From Symsagittifera roscoffensis (taxonomy: Eukaryota > Xenacoelomorpha > Acoela > Convolutidae): a stretch of DNA of 64,000 nt. The notes under the pieces are model-generated. The model was not told the DNA's origin, did not search any database, and saw only the letters and a program-made list of their open reading frames with translations. The position numbers and the translations under genes are program-made. Where the stretch lies: assembly GCF_963678635.1 (NCBI RefSeq), contig NC_087066.1, positions 32,369,301 to 32,433,300 on the forward strand, read 5' to 3'. Below, in pieces: positions 12,414 through 24,902 of this stretch. Each line of letters begins with the position of its first letter. Positions within the stretch are counted from its first letter, which is position 1.

Positions 12414-12440
12414 CTGACGATGCACATAGTTGCGAAAACG
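12414..12440 (+). ncRNA. Possible hammerhead-ribozyme-like motif in the Penelope-like element 3' region
   Basis: CTGACGA, a short GCA/TGC-pairing segment, then GCGAAAACG follows the coding part by about 270 bases. This order resembles the CUGANGA...GAAA core of hammerhead ribozymes, which are known in Penelope-like elements. Stem II is only three pairs with a mismatch at its base, and I could not confirm stems I and III. Confidence 0.28.
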
Positions 12441-12479
12441 TTTAAAATTTACTTTTTAGCAAAAATTTCTTCTATATGG

Positions 12480-14689
12480 TAGTATATTGAAATATAATGA
12501 GCACATAAATGTTCGTTTTTTTTCAAAAAGTTTAAAAAAACCGTCAGTAAGAAGTTTATTGAACAGTTTAAAAGAGAATAGGTTCAGCCATCTCCAAGAG
12601 TTTTATCGTTAATTGTATTTTGCGTCTAAAGCAAAAGACAAAAGTAGAGTTGATATTTATCTTTAAGGAACTAGGCAACAATATTCATAGAAAAATCTGT
12701 GTTTTGCTCCAAAAAATATATTAAAAAAAAAGAAATAAAACTGGACAGAAATTGACAAAAATTAAAACCATATCATTCCGGATAAGATTCAGAAATCAAT
12801 GTTTTTGCAACTGCAGTTTATCAACTTTCAGTTCTAAAATCTGGTATAAGAAAGTCAAAAATGCGTATCTCTTGCGTGTTTTTTGGTGCTTTGAGGTCGC
12901 ACATAACATTGGTAAAGTATATATGTAAGTTTTCAGATTTTTTGGGAGAAACACAGGCAACATATGTTTAATATATATTCTATGTTGCGCGTTAAGAGTC
13001 TTTTGAGTCTATTGCGGAGGAACAACAAAAAAACCTTGTTTTAGAATGAATTTTGGAGCAACAAAGTTTATAAATTTATTACTGTATCTTTTTTGAAGTC
13101 AGACGAGTGTATCTGTAGAGTTGTAATTTTTTTGGGCTCAATTAATCAAAAATATTCAGACTGAACAAAAAACTTTGATGAACATTTCAGGTTAGAAGGT
13201 GAAATTGTCTGGAGAAAAAACACCACGAGCGCAATTTTTTTTTCGAAAATGGCAAACAAAGATGTTTTGTTAAAGAAAATAATGCATTAACCGGTGCATG
13301 TTGTAAAAAAAAAATGATCTTGTTAATTATTCCCCCACTCCCTATTTTCCCTTTTTCGATTTTCAGAAAATCAAATTTGAGTTTAGAAAATTTTCAGAAA
13401 ATATATTTAGTTAAAAATTTTTAATGTAAGTATTATGTAAAAAGCGAGTAATGCAAATACGCCGGATTGACCAAAAAAGCTAGTCATACAATTTTAATAT
13501 ATAGAAAAATGCTAATCGTACGCTTTTTATGCAATTCCGTAAGTACAGAAAAATGCATGAAAACGATTAAAGATTTTTCATATATGGATTTTGTATGATT
13601 AGCATTTTCCCATAAACAAAAATTTTTTCTTAAAATTTACTCTCCGATTACAAGCAATAAAAACCATTTCTTACTCAAAGCGAGAGTCAACAAAAGTTTG
13701 ATTGTCCAGCATTTACAATGCATTTGAAACGACATGAATTGTATAAGCGTTTCCTATACAAATCGTATACTGAAAGCATAAAACTTATAAATTTTGGCAA
13801 AAATTTTCAATGATGATTTTTTTCAAAATGTGATTGCTTAAATTATCAGACATTGATTGAGGCACACATAAGCATGCCATAAGAAACAAATTCGAGTTTT
13901 TAGCGTTTTCGAAAAAAAAACTATTCCGAGAAACGGAAAAAATTTTCACTTTTGAGTATTCAGGACTTTATTATGCTCACAAAACTTAATATTTGCATGC
14001 AAAAAAGTTTCTTTTTGAAAGTTTTTTTTAAGTACGAAATTCGATTTGCACTTGACAAAAAAATTTGATGCAATTTCGAAATTCCTTTATTGTCGAAAAT
14101 GTTTATTCTTGTTATCAAAAAAGTGCTAGTCATACAGTTTCCATATATGGATTAGCATTTTCTAGACAAAAAAGTTACACGCCAAAAAATTACGATACAC
14201 CGACTTTTATGCCAAAACAAGTAAAATGTTTTTGAAAATTCGGTGAAACCATTTTAGTAAAACTTATGAATTTTGTATGATTAGTATTTTTCATAGACTT
14301 TGAAAAAAAACCCAACTAGTTATGACATTTTTGAAATGCTTTTTTAAAGTTTGTGGGAAATCTCCCAATTTTAATAATTTTTTTTAATTTCGCAAAGTTG
14401 AACAAACATTTACAGGCAGTGTTTTGCATAGAAAAAAAACAATTTTTTTTACGTTAATTATAAGAAAATAATATTTAATAAGTAAAATGATGCAGGTCAA
14501 TAAAATGCGCACTACCAACTAGAATGGCTCGCCAGCGCAAGTAGGGGACGAAACAACTAATCTAGACGCCGACAATAGCATAAAAATTTAGCGAGGTGTG
14601 AGTAGTAGCTTAGGAAATATCCCTGAACTAAAATAATCCGTAGTTGAATTATTAATACTGACATCTAATACTTTTTGATTAATACTGAG
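12480..14689. other. AT-rich non-coding DNA with a cluster of inverted motifs
   Basis: No gene was seen. Between 13479 and 14300 a motif like GTATGATTAGCATTTT occurs at least five times in both orientations: 13479-13489, 13505-13521, 13593-13608, 14125-14160 and 14275-14292. It is often beside TATATGG or TATATA. These look like ends of small palindromic elements. Poly-A and poly-T runs are frequent. Confidence 0.55.
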
Positions 14690-15035
14690 GTATGACCAGA
14701 GGAAAGTGGATACTATATGCCCATTTCTCATAGGGAAGCAGTGGAGAAGTGTTTGTGTCTCGGCCTCTCAATAAAAAAGTCGCATGTTCGAGCCCACCAT
14801 GACACGTGGTCGTTGCTTGTGGGCGAAGCAACATCAGCCAGCCCAACAAATTAGTCAGAAAAGTTGCATGTACATCTTGACAAGTTCTAGGGGCACAACC
14901 GACAGCATTTCTCCATGAGAGCTGAGCAGCTCTTATCTTGGTCCTTTCCTGAGGGAGAAACCGTGCCAATTGGCTTTGGTAATGGTTATTCGGCTTTATA
15001 CAACTCATGTGGCAGCTCATCTACTGAATGGACTT
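14690..15035 (+). mobile_element. tRNA-derived SINE candidate
   Basis: This GC-richer island stands out from AT-rich surroundings. It contains a B-box-like TGTTCGAGCCC at about 14788-14798, with a tRNA-like segment before it (GCAGTGGAGAAGTGTTTG.., about 14735-14800). The layout is that of a SINE head followed by a unique body reaching about 15035. The A box is poor and no target duplication was found. No second copy lies in the window, so this is a family-level guess. Confidence 0.5.
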
Positions 15036-17891
15036 CAAGGCTCAATTGTTTAAGAACTGTTTCTTTGTTTTAACTATCAATGAAAACTTTTATTTTGTCA
15101 ATCAACGGTATAAATTCGTGAAACTGAAAGTTAAGTGCGTGGGTTACCTCGTTATCTAATGAAAATCTACTTAACAGGTGGACGACGCCAATTTAGGAAA
15201 TCATGTTATTTTACTTCAAAAAAACATGAGTAACTCATGGTGTTCCTCTATGATCGATCCTGTATCCTTTGCAGTTTCTTTCTTACAATTATGATTCACA
15301 CTCTCATTGTAAAAGTTCATTTTTTGTTCTGTAGTTGATTTTGCAATTGTTAATTTCTTTGAGTGCTTTTCAAGTCAGCGATTAGAACGATACAAATCAT
15401 ATCACTTAAATTACAAAGAAAACCAAAAAATTATAAAATATTTCTAGTCAAAAACTGCAGCGGCAGATTAATTCAATTGCCTAAAGCAACAAAGAATTTG
15501 AACAACTTTCGTTAATTAAGTTTTAAAGAACATGATTGATGCAAAACTCAGTTTGATCCTCACAATAAGAACATTTAAAGCAAACTATCAAAATTTTGTG
15601 GTCCTTTTTAAAAAACCAGTTACATGTTTCATCCGTAAGCATCTGTTTAGTTACTGAAATTTTCTCATGAAAGTTTTTCAGCATGGTCTTTTTGTACAGT
15701 TTTTCAATTAAAAGTTAACAGAATCATGTTTCAAGACGGCAAAAACGAATTGCAGGAATCATATTTTCTATCTGATGCAGTGATTCTGTTCAAAAATTGA
15801 TGATTGAGTACAAAAAACCCAGTAAGATTGAATTGCTTTTGTAAGATTTGATAAAATAGTTACTCCAACAATTTTCGAAAACCAGCTACTTACTTTTTAT
15901 GAGTTTGTACCTTCCAGTCAAAATCTGAGACGATCATAGGGTTTTAATAAATTTTCTCGTTATAAGGAAACAAGTATCAAATACTTTTTTTAAAACAGGT
16001 TGATTGCACATTAAAAAAAAAAATTTCTGCATCAATTTCTGTGGTTCATATCTTCTGTCCTACACAACGGCAGCAGTTCTTCTAGATGCTCGGACCATTT
16101 GAAATCGTTGTATTCAGCTGCGTTTTAGCCATACTTTTTTGGCCACCACTTTATTCATCGCAGAGAGTTGAGTGGTATATCATAATAAAATAACTTTTCA
16201 GTCATGATTCGAACAAAATTTTAAAATTTTGAAAAAAGTTTGACCAGTGTTGAGAAAAATTGGTTTGAACTTTTTGATCTTTTGTCCAAATTCGAGCAAG
16301 TCGCGAGCACGCTTTTTTATGCTTATGTTAGGCAGTTTACAATAGCCTAATTAAAATTAATTTTAATTTTGATCAAGTAAACAGTTTTTGGAGATTTTTA
16401 ATGCCATTTTGGGAATCAAAAATTTCAAAACTTAAAAGATTTTTTCGAAAACATTGAAAAAAATGTGATTTTTAAAGCTTTTTTTCTTCAAAAACTGTTG
16501 TCCTGTTTGGTTATTGTACTACGATTGTCGAAGATGCCTAACATTTATGACAGATCCTTTGTCACAAGGCGCAGAAAAAACTATACTAAAATGATTACTG
16601 TGAGGATGATTGCATCGTACCATCCATTCTTGTTCCCCGGACAAATTTTGATGATCGAAGCAACAATTTTCCATTTTTTTTAAAGTGATGCCACACTGAA
16701 GAGTTTGATAGCCGTTATAACAAATCTCAAAAATTTAGTTATCATTTTGCAATTTTGAATCACAACAGAAATAAAATTTCAACGATTGAGCATATATGAG
16801 TTTTGTGCCTGGTAACGAATTTACCCCTTTTGCAGAAGGGGGAATTGTCTAGCAAGATCCAATTTTTAAATTATACATGCGATGAATTTGGCATCGATTT
16901 GTAGAAGCTTCATTTTATATCAAAAACCAAACATTGAAATTTTGAAAAAAATCTTTGGTCACCTAACCTAATCGACAAGTCTTCTTTTTTATTAGCTTTT
17001 GAATTTTTACTTGTTAGCAGTAAATGTTCAACCAAACTAAAAAATAATACTTATTGGAAGCATAACATAAGTAAGAAATTTAGGGCAATTTTTTTCTAAT
17101 ACAATCTAATAAAATTCTTCTACTCTCGGCACGCAAAATCAAGGTACCATAGGGGGGATAGTGAACGCTTTTTTTATTGAAAACGCATCAGAGATCACTC
17201 CGCTTTGACAGCTGAGATATTTTTCTTTCTCTCAAATTGTTACTTATGTGATAATTTCATTTATACGTAATAATCAGAGAGCCATAATAAACTAGATGAT
17301 ATTTAGCTGGTCAACAAAAGTTATTTTGGCTGAATCGTTTTTTAATACCAACTGTTTGATAATGGTTGGCCGCTTAATGTTATCAAAGAGAATACTCTTG
17401 TATCTCCTACAGAGCTTTTGTTTCGAATATGTCCAAAAATGTGCGTGTTTTAACAAATGCTTACTAATATTACTCTTTAAAGGCATAAAAAACGTACACA
17501 GTCAGAAACCAAGTCAGTTATAACACGTTGAGTTTTAATTTATAAGAATCCTACGCAAGACTTAAGATTACTTTTCAATTTTTATTGAATATTTCAATTA
17601 TGAGTGCAAACAAAAAAATTTAATATGTGGCCGCTTTCAACAAGAAGTCAAATAAATTCATTGCCTCTTGAAACTGATTTGCAAAAAAAATTCTCGGCCA
17701 AATGCTCAAAATCAAACTGCAACCTGTTTTGGTTAAGCACAAAAGCATTCATAAATGTTGTATATATCCAAAACGCAGCATCTTAAATCGAAATTATTAA
17801 TTAAAGTTGTTTGGTTTCATAAATTTCTTTTTTATTTTTGGTTAATTATGTGACAAAGTACTGGCATTTAAAACATTCTTTATAATCAAAT
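15036..17891. other. AT-rich intergenic DNA upstream of the GAS2-like gene
   Basis: No convincing exon was seen; short open frames here have random-looking composition. Near 17129-17150 the string CACGCAAAATCAAGGTACCA resembles a piece of the palindrome arms (26263-26280), suggesting a related fragment. Promoter elements of the GAS2-like gene should lie at the right end, but I recognise none. Confidence 0.5.
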
Positions 17892-20800
17892 ATGGAAGTA
17901 CCAATAATGATGAGCAGTGGATCGTGCCTCGAACTCTTCGCCAATCCTAACAAGTATAATATACCAATAAACCGAGAAAGCATTTCGATGGAAACACGAA
18001 GCAAAGTGTCAACTCCGATTAGAAACTTCAAAGCGGTTCCTTTTACATCATGTTTTGATGACATGCAAGATTACGTGCGATTGATGGTGGAAGATCTAGC
18101 CGCGTGGTTGAACGATATCTACCACATTGAGTTAAGTCTGGATAACTTTTTCGAATGCCTGGACAATGGTGTTCTGTTGTGTCAACATGCAAACAACCTC
18201 CAGAGACTGGCAAGGTCCTATGCGGCCAGACATCCGGAAGAAGTTAAGAAGAGGGGAGTGGTTATTCCGAAGGAGTCTGTGTCCTATAGACCTCAAGTGC
18301 CAAGAGGCACTTTCCTAGGTTAGTGGCCTCAAAGACTTTTGGCAAATGATTGGCCAAATTGTCTTTTTCCCGTGGAACAAACCACAAGTGATTTTGAACA
18401 AAAGAAAACGTCAGGTTTTTCATTCATTTGGCAAACTGATTTTTGTTGAAAATTTTCTTTTTCGAAAGTCCAAAATCATCGTTTTAAAAAAAATTGTTGT
18501 TGAGAAATTTTTTTCAGCTCTTTGCAATTCGAACTGTGCATGCTACTTTTCTTTTTCTGGATAATTTGAAATATGTACGTAAGTTGATTTTTTCATGCTA
18601 TCCTATATCAGCACGAGGAAACGTGGAGAACTTCATCATCTGGTGTCGTGATCAGATTGGGATCCCTCAGTGCCTGCTGTTCGAAGTGGACGATCTAGTG
18701 CTCCGGAAGAACTGCAGGAACTTCGTCTTATGTCTCCTTGAAGTGTCTCGTAAAGGAAGGAAGTTCGGAATGCGCATTCCGGGTCTGCTAGCTTTGGATG
18801 CATCCGTGGAGCGAGAGGAGAAGGAACTTGATAGACTGGACAGGTAATACTTCTCATATTCCCAGTTTTCTTTTGCCATCATAGAGTGAAATCGATTTTC
18901 CTGAGAAATGAAAGACAATTTATCAAAATATGTGTGAAATGAAAAAGAATTTTGTAAATCAAACTCGAAAACAAATTGTAGCTGCAAAAATTTTGCAACA
19001 CCTTCTATGCTCTGATAAATTTGAAGCTGGTAATTAGTAAAAAAAAAACGCGAATTTTTTGATAAAATTCTCTACAAGGTGGTCAAATAAATTAAGTCCT
19101 CTTCAAAAACTTCCTGTGTTAACTATTGATTATATCAATTTTTTAAATGTTTTTCCAAAGTATGTTTTTGATCAACTCTACGTTAAGTTTATCATCGCTA
19201 CGTCAAGCTACGATTATTTTTTTCATCAATAACCTACAGCTAAACAAGAGTGGCCGTTTTTTTGGAAGTAGAGAAAACACACCTGATGAATAAGTTCCTT
19301 TTCGCATCCTGTTTGGAGAAGCAACAAATGGTACACGGCAAGAAAATGCAGACTGCAACTGTTTTTCTCTACTCTTGGATTTTTTTTGCAATTTTTCACT
19401 GCAGCGCTAATATGACTGTGATCTATCACTCGACACCCTCTTGCGTTTTTCTACAATACCTGACCTTGAGAGAGATAAAAACTCATGAATCCAAAATTTA
19501 TTTCCACTTTTTTCAAAAAAAAAACTAAACGAAGATGTCTTCCCAGATGTCTTCCGAGTCGGATTGCGAAGAACTCCACCTGCTGTAACTGGGAACTGCT
19601 GAGAGATGTGGACGACGAAGTTAGGAGACAGCTGGCACTCTGTGCTTGCGAGGAGAAGTTTGGACTGACTCAGGAGGCACCCGGCAGATACATACTGGCG
19701 AAAGATGGAAGAAGGGTGTTTGCACGGGTAAGAACCATCACAACCGACCAAAATATCAGTCCAAAAGCAACGATAGCCAGTTGCTGTTCAAAGATTAATA
19801 AAGAGATCAGCTTCTCATTCAATTAGTCCAATAATCCAATACTCGATGTAAATTTGTCCGAAAACTGGAAAAGTCTGACCAGTTTTTCGAGTCAAAAATT
19901 TTTCCTTGTTTTTCTCAGACCGTTTTGATAGTTATATATGTCTTTGTTCTAGAGATTGCGCGACAAAACTGTGATGAGGCTCTCAAAAGACACCGAATGG
20001 GAAGTCGCCAATTCATTTTTCACAACCCATGACCCCTGTCGACTCAGCGAAGACACGACTATAAACGAGACACTCAGCTCCGAACCCGCCACTAAGAAAA
20101 CCGAAACAACTCGAAAACAGCATAAAGTGAAACGAAAGTTGGATTTCGAAGCGAAGCGACGATGTAAGACGCCTGACGGAAGATCAAATAGTTCAAAACT
20201 CGAATCTGAGCTAAGCTGGAAATCTCTTGATTATGCAAATTGTTTTAAAAACGAGAGCTCGAATCTCAGCGAAGTCCCAATAACTTTGAATGATGGCAAC
20301 CTTCGCAAGTTAGAAAACGGCTTCGGAAATGAAATGGAGCAACAACGACATATGTTGGATTCAATTCAAAGCGAAAACCAAAATCGCGTGGACAGTAAAC
20401 AAAGTCAACGTGAAAAACAAAATGACCATTTTCTCGATAAAAAAACACAGCATCAAAACCCTCAAATACATGTTTCTGATACTAGTGAGAATTTTCTCGA
20501 CAAACCTGTCTCAGAACCTATTCCTTTGAGCCCGCAACACACTAACTTGGATTCGTTTAGGAGGCGGAAAAGGCGAAAGATCAAAGCAGCACAGTCTAGA
20601 TGTCACAGCGCATTAGCCGAGTTTGATTCTAAATTGGTAGGCGAAAATAACAGCGAGAAAGAAATCCGAGGAATCGATCAAACCGATGGTAGAATTAAGA
20701 AATACAGCGTGTCACAATTGCGAAATTTGCTGGGATTGCCTCAAAAGGCAAACGAACAGGTTGAAGCGAAATTAGTTTCAAAATGCGAACAGCAAAATGA

Positions 20801-23800
20801 GCATGCATTTAAGGCTTGGAGTTCTAGAGGTTATCAGAAATCACTGCTTACTAACATGACGAACAAGCAATTGGTTGTTGAAGATCATACTTATGAAAAT
20901 ATTGGACCCAATTTGTACGAAAACCTCCCTTCCAATGCATTGCATTATTCGAGTGATGTCTCACGTAATCCAGTAGATGACCCAGGAAGCAAAATGCATA
21001 ATCCAGCTGAAATGCTACAAAACACAGTTGAATTGTTATACAATCCGGGAAGCATTTTAGAGAACACGGGCGAAGTTTTACATAACCCAAGGTCTACGAG
21101 CAGACATAGATCTCGATCCAGATTGGGCGAGAACCGTCGTCGTCTCTCTGATTACGCAACATCACAGGATTCGGGAATCTGTCTGGAAAATTCCAATCCA
21201 CTGAGGTCACAACCTGTAATGTTTGATTCTTCGCCTCCAGATATAGTTTCAAGTGGAACTCGAAATTCCAGAGCATCCCAGGTACCAGCAGCAGTTTACA
21301 TAAATCGAGGACCAAGTATTCATCAAGAACGACCTGATGTCATTTTTCTTCCAAATGCCAATGATGTCAAACTTCAGAATCAATCCGAGAAAAACAAATG
21401 GCAAAGTCATTCTGAGTTCCGTTCCAGAACGTATTCTCCGAATGAACCGAATGAGCGAGTTCAATCTAATCAACAGGAGATGAATATTTGTCAAGCTGAT
21501 CTAAGAACAAGAAAACTTTCGGAACCGAAAAATTTTGGAGATGTAGATGACAATTCGGACACTTCGAGATCTGAAGGCCCTTTTCGAACTAACGTTTTAA
21601 CCGAAGCTGCAATTGCGCGTGAGAAATTTTTTGGCACTAGAGCAAACAAGCGAAATGAACAAATTCCGAACCATAAATTTGTTGAAGAGGTTTCATCTCC
21701 TTCAAATAGTCGAAGTGAAGAGCTAGAAACTACAAGTCAACACAGGAGAGAAGTTTCAGATGAGTTCCAGAAATTCGAAAATACTTCTGCTTACAGACAA
21801 ACTCCAGATTTTATCCAGACAATGTTGGAAATAGACAACCCACTCCAGGCATCAACTCCTATGGTATCACCCCACGTGACCAAAATGGTGAATGAGCTGT
21901 TTGAATCCGAAAGCGAAGAAGAAATTCATCCAAATAGAAGTATCGGCCAAGTCCAATCTTCGAATAGTGCGAGACAGTCGAAAGCAATTGCAATGTTTAG
22001 AAAGGAGCATTACGTAGAAGATTTTGCAAGAAAACCAAATTCTGCGAAATTCATCCCTGAAAAAAATTCAGAAGATTTTAATCAAAGGAGATCCTCTTAC
22101 GTTCTAGCCAGTGTCCAAAAAACGCAAAAAACTAGCGCCTCGTACAATGGCCACAAGAAAGACTTAGTAACAGATAATAATGTGAAAGAAGTGTCGAAAA
22201 CGAAGGGTGATTCAATCGAAACTGACACCTCTTCAAGTGACGAAACCAACTTCAGACCCTTTAGTGACGAAGCTGATAACGCCAAACTGAGCTCCGATGA
22301 TAAAAATATAGGAAAGTTTTGGCAAAATGGCCATGATCATTCGCCATTCTCAGATGTCAGTAGCTTGACACCTGAGAAGAAAGTCAAACCGAGGTCGGCA
22401 ACTCCTCGTCGGCATGCTTCCGAGAAGCATAAGAGCGAAGGAAGTTTCTCCCCAGCATCTGCGGAAGATCGACACCTCTTAATCGCTACTAATGAACAAC
22501 GGTTCGAGAATGAAGATGGTCTTATTGTGCAAAAAAATGACACAGTAAGCACAAGTCACTCCAATATCAATGGTGATGCCATTGGTAGTGATGGTGGAAT
22601 TAGAAGAACAGGCATAGCTGAAGATCACAGTTTTGGCTTCAGAAGAAATTCATTGAACTCGCAAGGAAAAGTAGGTGAATGGATGGAACGAAATCAAAAA
22701 CTTGGCAAAGTACTGGTTGATCAGAGAAACAGGGATAGGAATAGTTCAAGTTCGCATGAAATAGGGCATCTACCAGAAGGAAAGTCTGCAAGCAAGAACT
22801 CTAAGAACAATTCAAAAGAAGGTTTTGCCACTCAGTTTGAAATGATTGAGCATGATGAAATCAACGATGAAAATCGATTATCAAAAGATCTTTTGAATAC
22901 TCCGATATCATTTCCAAAAGAAGCGAGCTCTAAACTGGACGAAACACCGGTAGCAAATAAATCCGAAGGTGCGAAGTCAGGTACGACCGACTTACTAATG
23001 AGTCAATCATCGCCTAGAACTGAAAACACAAAACTTAAGATGAGGCAGCTCATTGAGGAGCTAGATTCTCAAAAAGCCAAATCAACTAAAGCTAATGACC
23101 GCATGCAAAAGGCGGATCAAACTGCCAGCGACAACGAGCCAGACATGGTCAGCCCACTCAAAACAAACGACCGAATCCAAAAGGTTAACGGAAACCTTGA
23201 AGAAAACGAGTCATTTGATGGAGGCAAAGGTGAAAGTTTCTCTAAAATGGAAACAACAATTAGTTACCCGGCAATAAACATTCATATTGACACAATTCGA
23301 GTGGAAATGGGACAAAATGGAGCCCAGATAGTCGAGTTGAAAATGAAAGAAAAAACAGATGAAAACAGCCAACAAAACAACGAAAGCCAATCAAGTTTAA
23401 AAGATATCAAAACAGCAGAGGAACTTATTGGGCTAATAGGAGAAGATAAATTCCAGCAGATAGTCGAAAATGTTAAGCTACAGGTTACTGAGGAGATCAA
23501 AAACGAATCAAAACTCTCAGAATTCACTGACACCAAGACGCCCGAAAAGAGACTCGAGGTACCACGGGAGCTTTCGTGGGATGAAACTCCAGTTCTCGGT
23601 TCAACGCCGAGAACCTCAAACGATAGAATTGAACAAATATCACCGATTAAAAGTTCGCCTATTGAAGAAAGAATTAACTCAACGTTTGCTGTTTCCAGCT
23701 CAGTCGAGGTTCCAATGGCACATCTCGATTCGACTTTTCTGAAAACATCAGCTGTTTTTGAAAGAAATTCGGCTAATTTCACACGCGATGAAATTCAACT

Positions 23801-24902
23801 TAATCATGGCGACCATGAACGGAAACGGAAAAGTCAGACCAAAAAGATGTACATGAAAACTGAAATGGGCGGCATGAGCGAAGCTAATGCAAATTTAGTT
23901 TTCTTGTCCTCTCTAAGAAATTCTCCCCGTGTTGTTCAGACTAAAACGGAAAAGCCCAAAACTTCAAACCAAATTAAGAAAAATACCCCATCGGAAAGTA
24001 AACCTATCAAGAGTGTTGAAGGTTTCAACGCTGCTGTCGCTGATATGACCTTCGCTAAGTCGTTGAGGTCTAGCGGTCTACAAACCAAAACTAAAATTGA
24101 ACCGAGATCAAAAACCCCACAGCCGGTTAAGTCTACCGAAGCTCCCCAACCCGCCAAAACCAGGGCGAAAACCCCGGATTTTATAAAGAAAAATATTAAA
24201 TCTATAACTGAAACTGACCAGGCTAACCGAAGCTCAAAAATGACCTTGAATTCTCGGAGTCTCCACTGTAGTAGAGAAAGTCTAAGTATTCGAAATAAGA
24301 GCAAATCTATGGAAAACTTATTAGAGGAGAAAGGTGAGCCGAAAAACAAGAGCGAAGCATTTTATCAGAAAGGTCAGCGAGTATGCAACTCAGTTGAAAA
24401 CGTTTCACAATCAACCGCAGAATTGGTGGAAAGTAATGTTTTCGATTCGATTGACGCAACTTCGGAACAGGATCGAAAATCATCAAACAAAGCTGAAAAT
24501 CTGATTCAAAAGGAAAACTTGAGTGAAACGTGCGAAAACAGCAATCAGAACAACGATACCGTTATTCACGTTTTGGAACCAAAAATGAACAAAGATAGCA
24601 ATAATGATAAAAACTTAAAAATTGCGCCCCTTTCACACCCAATTTCAGTCCGATCTGTCAAGAGAAAATCAAGACTTGAAAAGTTAATTCGAGAAACAGC
24701 CGATCAAAACAAAAGCATGACATCATCCAGAATCCCGCTGCCCGCAAGAGGGCTTTCGTCTCGTTCGCCGAGTGTTGAAAACCTAGCGAATGCGCCGGTG
24801 AGTGGCGAAAGAAAATCGCGAAACCGAAGCTTGACTCCGAAGCCCAGAAAAGATCCAAAGTCGAATCGATCTAAATCCAGAATAGCTGTTCCCAAATTAT
24901 AG
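17892..24902 (+). CDS. GAS2-like cytoskeletal linker (CH domain + GAR domain, long tail)
   Basis: Four exons, 17892-18318, 18612-18843, 19547-19727 and 19953-24902, join in frame (phases 1, 2, 0) to give about 1,929 residues. The start is supported by a TAA three codons upstream in frame and an A at -3 with G at +4. Residues about 60-205 form a single calponin-homology domain of the GAS2 type (WLNDIY, FFECLDNGVLLCQHAN, NVENFIIWCR). Residues about 238-312 form the GAR/GAS2 domain (DDEVRRQLALCACEEKFG...ending THDPCR). In this family the CH domain binds actin and GAR binds microtubules. The rest is a 1,600-residue polar tail encoded by one 4.95 kb exon, far longer than usual. It ends in basic, S-rich sequence with an SxIP motif (SRIP, 24726-24737), the EB1-binding signal of GAS2L proteins. 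The closest known types are GAS2L1/2 and fly Pickled eggs; I cannot say which. Confidence 0.9.
18319..18611 (+). other. Intron 1 of the GAS2-like gene
   Basis: Donor GTTAGT and acceptor CTATATCAG. It splits the CH domain coding sequence in phase 1. Confidence 0.8.
18844..19546 (+). other. Intron 2 of the GAS2-like gene
   Basis: Donor GTAATA and acceptor TCTTCCCAG. The acceptor sits inside a short direct repeat: ATGTCTTCC occurs at 19535-19543 and again at 19547-19555. The chosen site keeps the frame; I see no other feature in the intron. Confidence 0.75.
19728..19952 (+). other. Intron 3 of the GAS2-like gene
   Basis: Donor GTAAGA and acceptor TTTGTTCTAG, phase 0. It interrupts the GAR domain between the GRRVFAR and RLRDKTVMR parts, which are contiguous in the family. 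Confidence 0.85.
20930..21095 (+). repeat. Degenerate short repeats in the GAS2-like tail
   Basis: The protein here repeats a pattern of about 12-14 residues ending in NP: DVSRNP, SKMHNP, ELLYNP, EVLHNP. It may be a small binding repeat or simple slippage; it is too short to assign. Confidence 0.5.
23880..24105 (+). repeat. Duplicated motif in the GAS2-like tail
   Basis: Two segments read ANLVFLSSLRNS...QTKTE and VADMTFAKSLRSS..QTKTKIE about 45 residues apart. The shared hydrophobic F-x-x-SLR-x-S core in an otherwise polar tail suggests a repeated short interaction motif. Its function is unknown. Confidence 0.5.

Noticed and set aside
14679-15020. Minus-strand 113-codon frame
   Set aside because: It is the reverse strand of the SINE-like island; no homology and no splice context.
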